Assembly (NCBI RefSeq): GCF_000224145.3
Contig: NC_020175.2
Location: 2,233,638-2,297,637, forward strand
Length of the DNA: 64,000 bases
Reading direction: 5' to 3'
Origin: Ciona intestinalis
Taxonomy: Eukaryota > Chordata > Ascidiacea > Phlebobranchia > Cionidae
Positions within the stretch are counted from its first letter, which is position 1; each line of letters opens with the position of its first letter. Of this stretch, positions 9,201 to 21,600 are shown piece after piece. Position numbers and translations under genes: made by a program. Below the pieces are notes generated by a model. The model did not search any database and was not told the origin of the DNA. It saw nothing but the letters and a program-made list of their open reading frames with translations.

Positions 9201-11017
9201 TAATTCTAACTTAATTGTGTTGTTTTGCTTTTAGAATTCTCTCTTATTTGCATTTTATTTTTTAGAATTGTAGCTTATTTATATTGTTTTTTTTTTAGAA
9301 TAAACCTATTTGTATTGTTTTCTTTTTATTTGTAACTTTTTATTGCTATAATATATGGTTTGTAAAAACGAAAAGTGGGAGATCCTATTTTTATGGGAAA
9401 AAAAACAAAAATTGAATAACTAAAAACTTAGGCATGTCCCCAAAGTAATCAGCAATTTGTATTAACATTTATTTATATGTATATGCCTTATTATATTCAT
9501 GATTTATAAGCAAGCAGGAAAACTAAGAATCAAATAAACAAGAATAAATTTTAAAGAACAAGTTTCTTGGGTAATTAGTATTAAAGTAGAGTGTCTGCAA
9601 TTCAAATATCATACATAGGAAAACCTTAAGTGAACTTTTTATGCACTAACCTCAGAGCAGGAAATACGAGTGGGTTGAGCGCATTGTCATGCATGAAGGT
9701 CTCCAGGTAGGCTTTAACGATGGAGACATGATCATTGTTCGCTTTAGCCAATGAAAAATCACTGAACATTTTGAATGCTTCTTGCTGTTTTAAATATTAG
9801 TTTTGAAGAGTTAAATAAAGGTTACGTTAAAGGCAAATAAAAACAATACCGTAGTTTTAGTTTACTTTAATGACTTCTTTTTTATGTCTTTTTAAACTAT
9901 TAAATAAACAAGAAAAATTCCGCAATATTCGTCTATTTTATGCATTTTCTTTCTATACACCACACCATATTTTTTTCGCTGATAGGCTCCTTTAACAGTT
10001 ACTGACATTACTAAAATTACTTACAAAAATAAGGATATGAGGATACTCTTAGAGAGGGCATGATATATTAACTGTAGGTGCCCTGCCACGCAAAGATAAA
10101 AAAAGGTGAACGCATTAATAACCAATATTCATATTAGGAACAAACCCTTAGTGAATAGAGACTCCTTAAGTTGGTAGGAAAATTCCTATTTACCTGGAGT
10201 TGGAATCTTGGTCCATGCGTTGTATAAACGTATGCAAATAACCTTCCATTCTCGGATAAATTACCATCACCTGCTTTCAATTCATTCAGCTCTTTTTGCA
10301 ACTGATCTATGGGAACGCCTACAAGAAAATTTTTACAGATTCAAGAAAGAATCCTGAAAAATAGTTAACACTTAACAGTCTTAGACATTATGGTTTATCA
10401 AATTTTATTTGCAAACAGAATAAATTTCATGATTGATACCACAGTTCATAATTTTAGAAAAAATCCTGAAAAATAGTTTACTCTTAACATTCTTAGACAT
10501 TATTGTTTATTGAAGTTTATTTACAAACAGAATAAATTTCATAATTGAAACCACAGTTCATATTGACTTAACGATCAGCACAGTGATTCCTTTAGGTCAT
10601 ACAAGATTTATTTTAAACAATTTTGCGTCAGGCCCAACCTCTTAGGACTTAGGCACACCCCCTATGATTGATGACTTTTTTTTGTAAGATTGACTAGACA
10701 TTCTAATAAAATGCCCTGTTTATTATTTTAGACTGGAACAAATTAATTCAGTTGCTAAACTTACCTTTTTCTGGAATACTAAGAAGTTTCCCATGTGGTT
10801 TTGCATCACCTGTGAAAGACTTCTGAATAAATCCCTCAATCTCTTTCTTAGTAAATGCTTTTACAATTGCATTGGTGCCAGGCAGCAGTAGGATAGCATT
10901 GGCAAATGATTTAAATAATCCAACAACTCCTCTTTTCAATAGAATATCAATAAAATAAACAACAACCAAGCTTGTAATAACAGCTGGGAACCAGGAAAGT
11001 ATTTGAAAAGCCACCAT
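6049..11017 (-). CDS. SGPL1-like: sphingosine-1-phosphate lyase-like PLP enzyme (9 exons, 480 aa)
   Basis: Exons are 11017-10765 (acceptor at 11028), 10318-10194, 9784-9651, 9156-8991, 8587-8414, 8066-7969, 7537-7323, 6869-6748 and 6204-6049. The family cleaves sphingosine-1-phosphate to ethanolamine phosphate and hexadecenal at the ER membrane. Residues 8-26 form one membrane anchor. The PLP fold motifs are present: SGGTES near 197-202, HVDACFGG near 305-312, and SADLHKYGF with the Schiff-base lysine at K344, followed by KGAS and [11 protein letters not shown]. The substrate-side NPLVFPALR segment is also kept. The start is uncertain: an acceptor AG sits 11 bases before the ATG, so either SL trans-splicing joins there or an upstream exon exists. 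The protein ends soon after VMEEKGW, about 60-70 residues earlier than vertebrate SGPL1. It is divergently arranged with the dynein gene. Confidence 0.85.
6240..6427. mobile_element. MITE, same family
   Basis: The ends are GTGGGGTAAGATGGGATA and TGTCCCATCTTACCCCAC. It is in the last intron of the S1P lyase-like gene. Confidence 0.75.
6953..7193. mobile_element. candidate hAT-like MITE
   Basis: It begins GCAGGGGTGTGCAACTTGCG and ends AGGGTGTACACCCTGC, imperfect inverted ends of the kind seen in hAT elements. No clear 8-bp target duplication was seen. It lies in the intron between S1P lyase-like exons 7 and 8. Confidence 0.4.
7736..7935 (+). mobile_element. tRNA-derived SINE, 3' two-thirds
   Basis: It runs from ACCCAGTGGTTACTAATGGG to the TTCATTTATTAC tail, in the intron between S1P lyase-like exons 6 and 7. 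Confidence 0.75.
8620..8798. mobile_element. MITE, same family, left end damaged
   Basis: The left end follows an AT run and reads GAGGGAAGATGAAACG. The right end GATGTCCCATCTTACCTC is intact. It lies in the intron between S1P lyase-like exons 4 and 5. Confidence 0.6.
9171..9325. repeat. tandem repeat, unit near 45 bp
   Basis: TTTTAGAATT...CTTATTTNTATTG recurs about four times directly upstream (in the minus sense) of the S1P lyase-like exon 4 acceptor. Confidence 0.6.
10351..10562. repeat. tandem duplication, 112-bp period
   Basis: Two copies (10351-10450 and 10463-10562) share ATCCTGAAAAATAGTT at the start and CCACAGTTCATA at the end. Intron 1 of the S1P lyase-like CDS. Confidence 0.75.
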
Positions 11018-11028
11018 TTCTGGATTAC

Positions 11029-11036
11029 CTGCAATG
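11029..11036 (-). promoter_or_regulatory. 3' splice acceptor just upstream of the S1P lyase-like ATG
   Basis: CATTGCAG on the minus strand is followed by 11 bases and then the ATG at 11017. Tunicates add a spliced leader to many mRNAs and such mRNAs have very short 5' UTRs, so this may be a trans-splice acceptor. It may equally be the end of an ordinary intron after an unseen first exon. Confidence 0.4.
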
Positions 11037-11802
11037 ATTAAGATTTAGTTTAAAGAATAAATGCTAGAATAATGTTGTACCATCGCGTTAGTTGTTATAA
11101 CGTTTTGCACCATATCTTAGGTACACGTATGAATATCTGATATGATTGGCCAGTGCAGCGTGTTTTACGACAACAGAGAAGAATTTTGTTTGCCGTACCG
11201 CTAGTTAATCAATAATGTAACCATGTTGTCACCCAGATTTTAGGCTTTTGCATACCGAACCCACAAGCTTTGTATAAATCTCGCTCGTAAAATGAAACAC
11301 ATTTGTAAACCGAGAATTCAATATTATAGGGGATTTACATTGATCCGTATGTGCTTGTTATTTTATTTTAATAGTGAATTTCCCGCGTGAAGTTCACTCA
11401 ACCGAAACAGTATTTAGAAATAGAAATCAACGGGTATACACTTTTAATGTCATTTTTTTGGAATTTGCTGTAATCGGCCGTTCAAACGATTTACAGAGAA
11501 ATGTTGTTTAATTACTCGGATCGCGCTATTTGTTATTCTTGACGCTGGTCCAACTCAATAACCCTTCACAGGACACGGGCACTATTTTAGAACTGTTATG
11601 GAGCACTTGACAGCGAAATAGTTTTAAAGACTGTAGTAGGTACTTTTTTATTGGGTATGTACTGCTAAATCGAAAACGACGACCATTCGACAAGCGCCAG
11701 TGCAAACACGAAGCAAACATGGTTGTTGCGTCAGGCAAACAAGATTTAAATAGCTTATTTCCCAGGCTATTTCTGTAATTGTATAGTGTGCCTGCATCTA
11801 CA

Positions 11803-11998
11803 TGTAGCGGGGTGGGAAAAACGGGACACCTTTAGCAAATAATCCCAAATACCCTGCTCGTGTTTTAAACTATTGACGACGGTCTGTGGGAATCGTAAGA
11901 ATACGGTTTTATAATTCTTTGAGTATTCTTTGTTTACCACCAAATAGAACAAGAAAACAGAACGAAAATGTGTCTCATCTTCACCATCCTACTATCTT
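11803..11998. mobile_element. MITE, same family
   Basis: It begins GGGGTGGGAAAAACGGGACA and ends GTCTCATCTTCACCATCC. It lies in the divergent intergenic region. Confidence 0.75.
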
Positions 11999-12119
11999 AT
12001 AATGTTATGTAATTTAGTCTGTGAGAAGCAATACATAGGCAAAACGCAATTAAAGTTCGTTTATTTCTACACCAGTTGAGGCCTAGTTGAGGCAAAGGCG
12101 AAAAAAGAATGCGGTACCT

Positions 12120-12132
12120 GTTCCTTAGCAAC
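12120..12132 (-). promoter_or_regulatory. candidate RFX X-box for the ciliary dynein gene
   Basis: On the minus strand the site reads GTTGCTAAGGAAC, a full fit to RYYNYY-N1-RRNRAC. RFX factors bind this motif upstream of ciliary genes. It lies about 490 bases before the dynein ATG. Confidence 0.5.
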
Positions 12133-12570
12133 CGCCACCGCCGCTATAGTTGCGTTAGAAATAGGATACCTGACTCATTTATTTCTGCTTTTGTAAAACG
12201 CCTGGTATTGTACGCCGACGAGACCAACAGTGAGACAGTGTAAGAAATAAAAATAATACAATTGAATCCACGAATACACGTTTGAACAATGCCGGGTACA
12301 AACAATGAAAGAAGCGTTCTCGCGTCAAGCGTCGTAGATTTTAACTTTCATATGTATTTCACAGAGCATTCGGACAGGACGCATTTTTGAAGCTGCCGCC
12401 ACGAATTAATAGGCGATTTAGTGAATATGGCATTCCGCTTCACTGAGCTGCTTTTGTAACGTGAAAGATTAAGGAGTTTCCAGTAGCGTATTTGTGGGCC
12501 AGAGTAGTGAACACGCTGTGAGAATTTAGTACGCCGCCTTATATTTTAAGCTAACAGTACTTTATCTATG

Positions 12571-12623
12571 TTTCTTTAGGAAGCTGAAGTTTATTTGCCT
12601 TTGCCTGTGTCCAGAGTGACAAC
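12571..12623 (+). promoter_or_regulatory. acceptor and 44-base 5' leader before the dynein ATG
   Basis: TTTCTTTAG (12571-12579) is a strong acceptor followed by a 44-base leader and then ATG. It could join a non-coding first exon or the tunicate spliced leader; the sequence cannot tell these apart. Confidence 0.4.
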
Positions 12624-15600
12624 ATGGGCGACACTGATAAGAGATACCAGTTTCTTGAGGATTACGTGCTAAAAACCCTCAAGCTTAAAGCAGATAAGTG
12701 GCAGAAATGCATCGGCGTCGAAGAAAACAAAATTTTTATACAAGAGTTCTTCGATAAAGCAGATAATGTGTTTCTTATCATATCATCGAATGCAGCAGGC
12801 ATTCTCACGCCGAGTAATAACTTTTTACCCGCTGGAAAAACGAAAGCAGTGTATTTTATAAAACGTGGGAGGGAAACGATAGGGGCCGACACCGTACAAA
12901 CACAACTGCTGTTTGGGGATCTTTCTTATGCTCCTTTGGACCAAATGTCGTCTTTGGTCGACGATGTAAGTGCTTTCATATGTTTTTGATTTTTTTTGTA
13001 TGTTTTCCGAACATGTGTATATAGTACTGGGGGGAAAGATGGGACACCTTTAGCACTTAATATCCAAATATTCGACCATATTTTAAACAATTGACAACGG
13101 TCCATAGGAGTCGTGATAATACGGTTTTATAATTCTTTAAATGTTCTTTACCACCAAATGGGACGGAAAACTAGAATGAAAAGGTTTCCCATCTTCCCCT
13201 ACCCCACTTAACGATTTAATTTTGTATTCATATCGTTTGTAAAAAAATAAACGTAGGCTATAAAACTGACAACCTGGCAAATACTAAAAGACATTTAATT
13301 TTTAACCTCACCAGTCAATCATTTATATTCGTCGGTCCCGTGATTAAAGTCAAGACTGCCAATAAAAACGTTTGCTCAGCGCAATCGGGAATGTTTATTT
13401 TATCGGCCTGAAGTTTACAGAGCGATGAATAAAGGAGCACATTTTATATCGGGGTAGTTACTTTAAATGTTTGCTTTAAGTCGGAAAGTTCATACTACTC
13501 ACACAGTTTTTACTTCGAGTGTGTGCGTTGTCAAGCAAAGGCGTCACTAATCGTAACACCATGCTCTGAATCTAATTACAAAAGACAAAGCAAAACGCGC
13601 GCCACACAAACTAGTTTTTCATTACGTCACTTGATTGACAGGTGCTGGTACCTCTGCTCGGGAACGGTAGAAACCAAGACACCTGGCCCCATGTTGTGTC
13701 TGGTGATGTACTTCGGCATGTGCACAAACTGAAAAGCAACGTTTTCGTTGTTACGGGACAAGTAAGCAAAATGAATTTTAAAAACAATATTTATGTCCAA
13801 ATTCATCGTGTAACTGTAAAACATTCGACGCGTATCGTCGAATGGTCAATGAGCGTCAACTGGTCAACTCAACTGGCAGCAAAGGTGGCATCGCTGGAAA
13901 TTGGAATAAACTGTTTCTATTTACTAGGTCAAAGGAAAGACCTTACTTCCGTTACCGCCAGGAACAGAGAAGATACCAGAACAGGAACAACAAGAAGCTG
14001 CACCCGAAGAACCAAAGTAAGTTACCGCGAAAATTTGACATGAATGAATGATTTTGAAAACTTTTTGGGCAAATGCATTTCGCAGTGTTGTGTTGGAAAC
14101 ACGTTTATACATAAATAAAATCATGAAACACTTGCTCGTTATTGGCGGTCGACGATTTTGCTGACGTGCTTGAACCTTTTGTACATACAACTGTCTATTG
14201 TCCACCCTAAGTCCCCCTTGTTGTTACTAGACAAGTGGTTGATCGTGAACAGACATAACAATAGAGCTATAATATACGATGTTTAATTCTTAAAAATACG
14301 AATTTCGACTTCAGTTCATCAAATAATACATTAGCTTAAAAGACATGGCTGTATTAACCTATTCATACATTCAAAAATTTTGATACAGTAAACACCATTT
14401 AAGACACATATAATTCAGTAAAATTTACCACCAAATCCTATATAGACATTTGTAGTAACGTGAGTGTTTGCCGAAGGGAGATAACTGCTTAAATCAGTGG
14501 TAACTAATGGGTTGTCGAAATTATTAACCATGTATAAAAAATGAAAAAAATCCAAATAAATTAATCACCCACAAAGTAACATACATGGTAACTCGTAAAA
14601 GGTGTTTAACACTCGTGTTATAACAACTGTCGTCACATGAGAATTAAGCAAGTTGAATTCATTCATTCATACAGTTACATTGATTTCCTATGATAAAACA
14701 CAATAATAAATTTCAGGGAAGATTTAATTGATCGTCAAATTCTTCATACACTTGAGTCCGTGGTTATTGAATGGAGTCACCAAGTTCGTGATGTTTTGAA
14801 GAGAGACTCATCCGAGATTTTGCTTCAAGGACTTAATCCTCTTCCATCAACTGAGATCACTTTCTGGGCTGACCGATCAGAAAACTTACAATGCATCTTT
14901 GACCAGGTAGCTACAGATTAAAAGTTTCTACATGTGCTTTATATAAGTGAAGTCCCATGAGGAGGCAATCCATGGGACGTAGGACTTAGGCCTAAGTTGA
15001 CTTATAAGCCCTACTACACTCAGAAACCAGTAGGTTTACCAAAAAAAAACAACAAAAACAAAACATTTGAGATGTATCATATATCTAATTTTTTTTAAGT
15101 TTCAGTCTAGTTACTTCATTAAATTGATATACACTTTAAATTTATAGCTGCAGACACCAAAAGTAAAAGCTATGGCTGAGGTCCTGCGACGAGTACAAAG
15201 TAGTTACTTCCCAGCATTTCAGCAAATGTTTAAGGATGTTGTTGCAGGTACAACTGTATGCTTTCTTTTTTTAAACTTATAGTGTTATACCGGTATCCAG
15301 CAACACTTAATTTAAGTAAATTTGTCCGACGCCGTAGCACAGTTGGTTAGCACCCTTGCCTCTAACAGGGAGGTAATGGTTTCAAGGCTCTTCGCTGCTA
15401 CCATTGTGGGCGTATGTGTCCTTGGACAAGACACTTAACAGCAATTGCTTCAACCCAGTGGTCACTAATGGGTTGTTGTCAGCCATGCATAAAAAAAATA
15501 TTCACCCACAAAGTAAAATACTAGGGAACTCGTAAGCTGGCACGAGGTGTATGAAACAGAACACCCATGTTTAACGGCTGCTGTTTCAGACCATGCAAGG

Positions 15601-18600
15601 ATAAAGTAAGTTACATTCATTTATTCATTCATTTAAACAATATGCAATCAGGCTCAGCAAAAATCTACTTTTAATTTAAAGCTCAGTCTTGTAAAATTAG
15701 TTTTAAAACCACTTAATATTTCCTTAATTTTTGTTATAGGCACGTAACAGCAACATTATATTACAAGCCTGTATTGTATTGCAATGTAGGTTTGGCGGAA
15801 GCAAAAGACATTCATGTTCACCTAAAACCGATCAAATGGATCTTGGAAAACATGGAAGAAAAGGAGTTCAATGAGTACAGCTACTGTGTAAAGCCATTGT
15901 TCCTGCTGATATGCAAAGTGTGGGCAAGCAGCAAATACTACAGCACCCCTACAAGGTTGATTGTTCTTCTACAAGAGATCTGTAACCTCATGATTAACCA
16001 GGTAGAACATTTAAAAAAACAAATGTTATAAAAACTATTGTGCATTTTAAATGTATATATTGCATATTTTGTATTTGAAAAAAATAAGTTTGACACCATT
16101 TTTCTACAATTATAGGCTACAAGGCTACTGTAGGTTTAAAGCTACAGCGTGTAGTTTTTCAAACATAAAGCTATAATTTGTACATTTATAATTGTACTTA
16201 TAGTATCTTTACAAACACTAAACACCATGCGGTCTAAATAAAAAGTGTAAACATTTTTGTATAAATTGAAAACATTTTTCGTCCAGCGCCATGGTGTAGT
16301 GGTTAGCGCGCCTGCCNNNNNNNNNNNNNNNNNNNNNNNNNNNNNNNNNNNNNNNNNNNNNNNNNNNNNNNNNNNNNNNNNNNNNNNNNNNNNNNNNNNN
16401 NNNNNNNNNNNNNNNNNNNNNNNNNNNNNNNNNNNNNNNNNNNNNNNNNNNNNNNNNNNNNNNNNNNNNNNNNNNNNNNNNNNNNNNNNNNNNNNNNNNN
16501 NNNNNNNNNNNNNNNNNNNNNNNNNNNNNNNNNNNNNNNNNNNNNNNNNNNNNNNNNNNNNNNNNNNNNNNNNNNNNNNNNNNNNNNNNNNNNTGTAACC
16601 CGTATGATAACGACTGTCGTTTTCCGGCCACGCGAGGTTAAAGTAAGTTACATTCATTCGTTCATTCATTTTTACTGTAAATGCAGTATTAACAATCTGC
16701 ATTATGTATTATTTAATATATGTATTATTTAATATTATTAACAATCTGTATTAAAAGTTTATAACAATCTGTATTATTCTACAGTGCCGTAGCTTTCTCA
16801 ACCCAGAAGACTTGTTCAAGCAAGAAGTTGATCAGGGAATAGAAAGCGTTGCTGTTGCACTCAAAATACTAAAACAATTTAGGTATATCTACCTCTATAT
16901 TAGAACATAACATTACTAGTCATATGGGAGTTCAACACAATTCTTTTATTTAAATATTGTAGGCTTTTGCTTAAATTCATGTGTCAAATTTTTAAGATAG
17001 ATAAAAGAATGAGCAAAAGTAATATGCCTGAACGTGTTTGAAATATGCAATGTTTTAGAACTACTATTGCTACCACTACCAAGCATTAGCATTTCCAAAA
17101 AAAAACAATCTTCTGGCGTACAATTTTAATATGCATCTTAAATCATTCTTTTTTAATTTGTCTAATAGCAATAATAGCAGATTGTAAATATTTTGTTGCA
17201 GAGCTGCCTATCAATCGCATAAGGATGATTTGCCAAGTTACTTTGAAGGAATGGATAGACAAGTTGTGTTGTGGGATTTTGATAACAGCCTTGTATTTGC
17301 TCGATTTGATTGCTTCATTGAAAGACTTGAAGATATCACAGTAATTAATTATTTTTATGTATTTTCAAATTGTAAATTTTATTTAATGATTGGTTTAAAC
17401 CGGAACAAAAATAATGCAATAAATGGTTTAAATTGGCCCAAAATTGTTAATTAAACAGTTTACATATTGATTTAATATGCTGATCTCGAGTTTAAAAACA
17501 CACTGGTACTTATGACCTGTCTAAGATCCTAAAATAATATGAAAGAATGTAACTTAATTTATCCTCGCAGGGCCAGAAAACGATAGTCTTTATAACACAG
17601 GTGTCACTTAACGGCAATTGCTCCAACCCAGTGGTCACTAATGGGTTGTCTAAATTATCAGTCATTCATAAAAAAAATCCCCCCCAAAAAATAATCACCC
17701 ACAAAGTAACATACATGGTAACTCGTAAGCTGGCACGAGGTGTTAAACCCGTGTGATAACGACTGTCGTTTTCCGGCCACGCGAGGATAAAGTAAGTTAC
17801 ATTCATTCATTCATATGTTCATCTTTCTCCAGAGCTTATTCAGTGATGCCAGGGATATGCTGAAGTTGGAGAAAATTGAGTTTGGTGGAGTAAAAGGGTC
17901 AGCACTGAGTGGTCAGGTGGAAGCAATGTTTGAAGAGTTTAATGGACTCTTCAAAGTATTTGGAGAACTTCAATATGACGCTTTAGATCCATCGGATACT
18001 GTGAGTGTACATACATGATTTTTAGAAGAAAATGAACCACTTTAATGTTGTTCTTTATATATTTTTATACCTTTTATATTGAAGTTATGCATACAATACA
18101 AATTATTCTTTTTTAAATTTTATTATTCAGATTTGCTAATTAGAATAGAGATAATCCACTTTTTTCCCTTTTCCTTAATTTGCTATACCCTATACTATAG
18201 TATGTTTCATTGTATTGAGTGTAAAGACTTATCTTTATAGTTTAATTATTTTGTATTATACAAAAAAATCTCCTAAAACGTTACATGGGAGTTTGTAGGC
18301 TAGTAACACTAGAATAAATCATTAATATAAACTGCTATTTTTAAAACCCTGCTGAATGCTAAAAATGATTTTTTAGTGTTTTCATCAAATATGCAAGTGT
18401 AATTTAATAGCTGTATACTATTACTAATTTTCTAAATTTGTAAATTATTTCTCTTCTAGTCTTTCATCAAAGATTTTGATCACTTCCACAAACAAATAAG
18501 CGACATGGATCGCAGACTTGGCTCCATAGTAACTCAAGCCTTTGATGATTGCCCATCAACTGAATCAGCTTTCAAACTTATTGCTATGTTTGGTGCTCTG

Positions 18601-21600
18601 CTTGATAGGTGGGCAGTTATGTCAAGTGTTCTGTTACTTCTGCTACCAGGCAGAGTATAAATAATGTATTAGTGGCTCATATGGTATAAAAAAACAGAGT
18701 GTATTTCCAACGTTTCGTCTGCCATACGACGAGACTTCATCAGGGAATAGACTACGTTTTTACACAAGATGAGCCACTAATACGTTATGTCAAGTGTTTC
18801 TACCAGGCTTTTATTTTCTATATGGGTGAGGTCTTATGGTGATGCTTGTCAAGGGACCTGAGATTTAGGCCAATGTTTGCCAAACACCCCAATACCTCTA
18901 GTAAAAAATAAAGTGTATTAAAGTAAAGTATTTGTAAATTTTATACTTGGCTGTTCAATTACCTGAATTGGACTGTAAAACTATACAGCTCTATTGCTTT
19001 AAAAAGTAAAGTTTTTCTATCATTACAAAAAAATATCATCAGTGTAACTTAAGTATAACTTTAAATTATTGTCTTATTTTTCCTGATATTGTTTTTCTGA
19101 TTTGTAAATAGGTAGGAATACACGGATTTTTATTTATGAATAAGCGAATTATTTATTTTAGAAAATTATAGCATTTATTTTTTTCTGTTTTGGTGATTCT
19201 CTGATTAAGGGATTTGTTTTCTTACTAGGTAATGATCTTTTTAACATTGGTGTATGTGTTAATATGTATTATGTCTTAACATAGGCCTCTTATAAAGCAA
19301 GACATGTGGCCAAAATATCCTGTTCTGCTTGCAATTTACCATAAAGAACTTGATGAAGCTAAAATTATATTTGACCGACAAATGGAATCTGGCAAGGCTA
19401 ATAACGGTAGTATACACCTTTTGTCATTATAGTTAACATTGTAGTACATATGCTTAAACCTAAATGGTTAACATTACTACTTATTTATTATTGTCAAAAT
19501 TGCCGGCACGAAAATGTTTTGTTTACTTGTCAATATAGGTAGCCTATCTATGTGGTTATAAATCTACCATACATGGTGTGAAATTGGAGTCCTATTACCC
19601 AACCATTTTTTTCTGTCTCAAAAAAAAATTACTTAGGAACCACTGGGTTGGTGCAATTGCTGTTAAGTATTTTGCTCAAGGACACATACCCCAACAACAG
19701 GGGCAGTAACGAGTCTTGAACCACTAACCTCTGGGTTAGAGGCAGGCGCTCTAACCTCTGTGCTTTGGCGCTATCAAGAACATGAACAACACAATATCTT
19801 ATTTAAATAAAACAATCAAAGTAAGCAATATACACTAACAAAAATACCAGGAAAACAACTGTTTTGCTGATATATTATTCAAGTGTAGTCATACAACTCT
19901 AAAAGATGTATTTTATTAAATGCCCTGTGTTTTGTATTATATACAGGTGCCTACCCTGTAAACAAGAATATGTCCATTGTTGCTGGTGCAATGAAGTGGG
20001 CCAAAGAACTGAAGGCAAGAATACACACCCCGTACACAAATTTCCGCTTGGTATATCACCCGTAAGTTATTTCTTTGCTTGTTAGCTCGTACATCATTTT
20101 TCTATGTAATGTTTCTGTTTTTTGCTTTCTCTTAATTTTTTGTGCTGTGAAGTTTCTTAGTGTATGATATTTTTTGTAAATTTTTTTCTTGTATTTTAGT
20201 TGTGTATCAGGAGAGGATGGGCAACGAATGGAGATGAAATATCAGCAAATGATGCAACTTCTCAAAGGGTAATCTAACCATTGCATTACTAGAAATACTC
20301 ATAATATTTCCTTGACCATTCCTTGTCGCCTATCTTTTGAGAAACAACACGATTCAACATCTTATAATATACATGTTATAGCACCCTGGGTGCTAGGGTT
20401 ACGGCTCCTAATCCCAGATTCCATGGCAATTTTCACTGTATACTTTTCCCTTACAATTTTCACTGATCAAAATAATTTCAAATAAAACCTATTCCTTATT
20501 GTTATGGCAACAGAATGCTATTATTGGAAAAGAATTAAGAAGTTGCCTACTTGCCTACAATGTTTTGTTTTATGTTTAAAATGTACTTTTTAGCTGTTGT
20601 CTTGTTGCCCAAAAATTAATTTCCCCACTTTAAACAGCTATACAACATATTCTTTTAAAGTTACTCTCAATTTTCTTCAGATTTGAAGAGCAAGTTTACC
20701 AGGAATGGACGAAAAGTGTTGATGAAAGATCTCAATACAACCTCAGCCAACCTCTTCTAACACGGGACCCAGAAACCAAATTAATCAGTGTCAATTTTAA
20801 CCCACAGGTAAAGCTTATTTATCATGGCCTAGTTAATTTTTTTTTTATTTTTTATATAGTAGTATGGGGGAAGATGGGACACCTTTAGCAGGTAATATCT
20901 AAATATTCTGATCGTATTTTAAACAACCAACAACAGTCTATGGAAGTCGTTAGGATACGGTTTAATAATTTTTTGAATATTCTTTGTTTACTACCAAATG
21001 GGACGAGAAAATGGAGCAAAAATCTGTCCCATTTTACCCCACTCTACTATACCATACCTTTTTTATTTTTAATATTAAAAATTATTTTAACCATAGTTTT
21101 ACTATGTATTTTATTAAAGGCAATTCATGTCGATTTTTCATTTTTTGTGATTGTGGTATAGCGCTATATGAGGGTTAAATATTGTATGTATTATAGCTTT
21201 AACTTTACAAAGAAAACTTATATGTATGTTTTATGTAATGTTTTTAAATATTTTATAGTTCAATAATTTGGTAATTAACAATTATACATTAGATTTGGTG
21301 TTTGCCATTAATGAATGCACTGTGCATGTGTCAGCCTCTCATAACTATTAAAATGTTTTGCTGTGGCATCTATGTTAGGTAATAGGGACAGTGCAAAAGT
21401 GCTTATGTAACCGATATCCCATACATTTCAATTACATAATTCATATTCACTCTGTAACCTGATTCATGAATTCATTTGCTCCCTTAAAATACAACCTACT
21501 GAGCAGGTGCTGTACTTAATTCCTTTGTCTGCAGCTTGTGTCTGTGCTCCGTGAAGTCAAATACCTTGACAAAGGAGACAGTGATGAAATACCTGCTGAA

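Larger units (their letters stand above)
11030..12579. other. divergent intergenic region between S1P lyase-like gene and dynein gene
   Basis: No convincing exon was found here. It holds a MITE (11803-11998), a candidate RFX X-box (12120-12132), a Fox-like ACAAACA (12298-12304) and a stretch less A+T-rich than the introns at about 11340-11740 and 12040-12500. Short open frames on either strand have no family resemblance. It probably contains the promoters of both flanking genes. Confidence 0.5.

Noticed and set aside
11526..11738. Minus-strand 70-codon open frame as first exon of the S1P lyase-like gene
   Set aside because: It has no membrane or lyase similarity and no donor giving the one-base phase needed at 11028.
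15324..15400. Possible tRNA gene (A- and B-box-like sequence)
   Set aside because: The same head recurs in many SINE copies with a common body and ATTCATT tail, and no clean cloverleaf is kept.
16142..16702. Long open frames through the N run
   Set aside because: They are open only because N is read as a residue; the flanks are SINE sequence.
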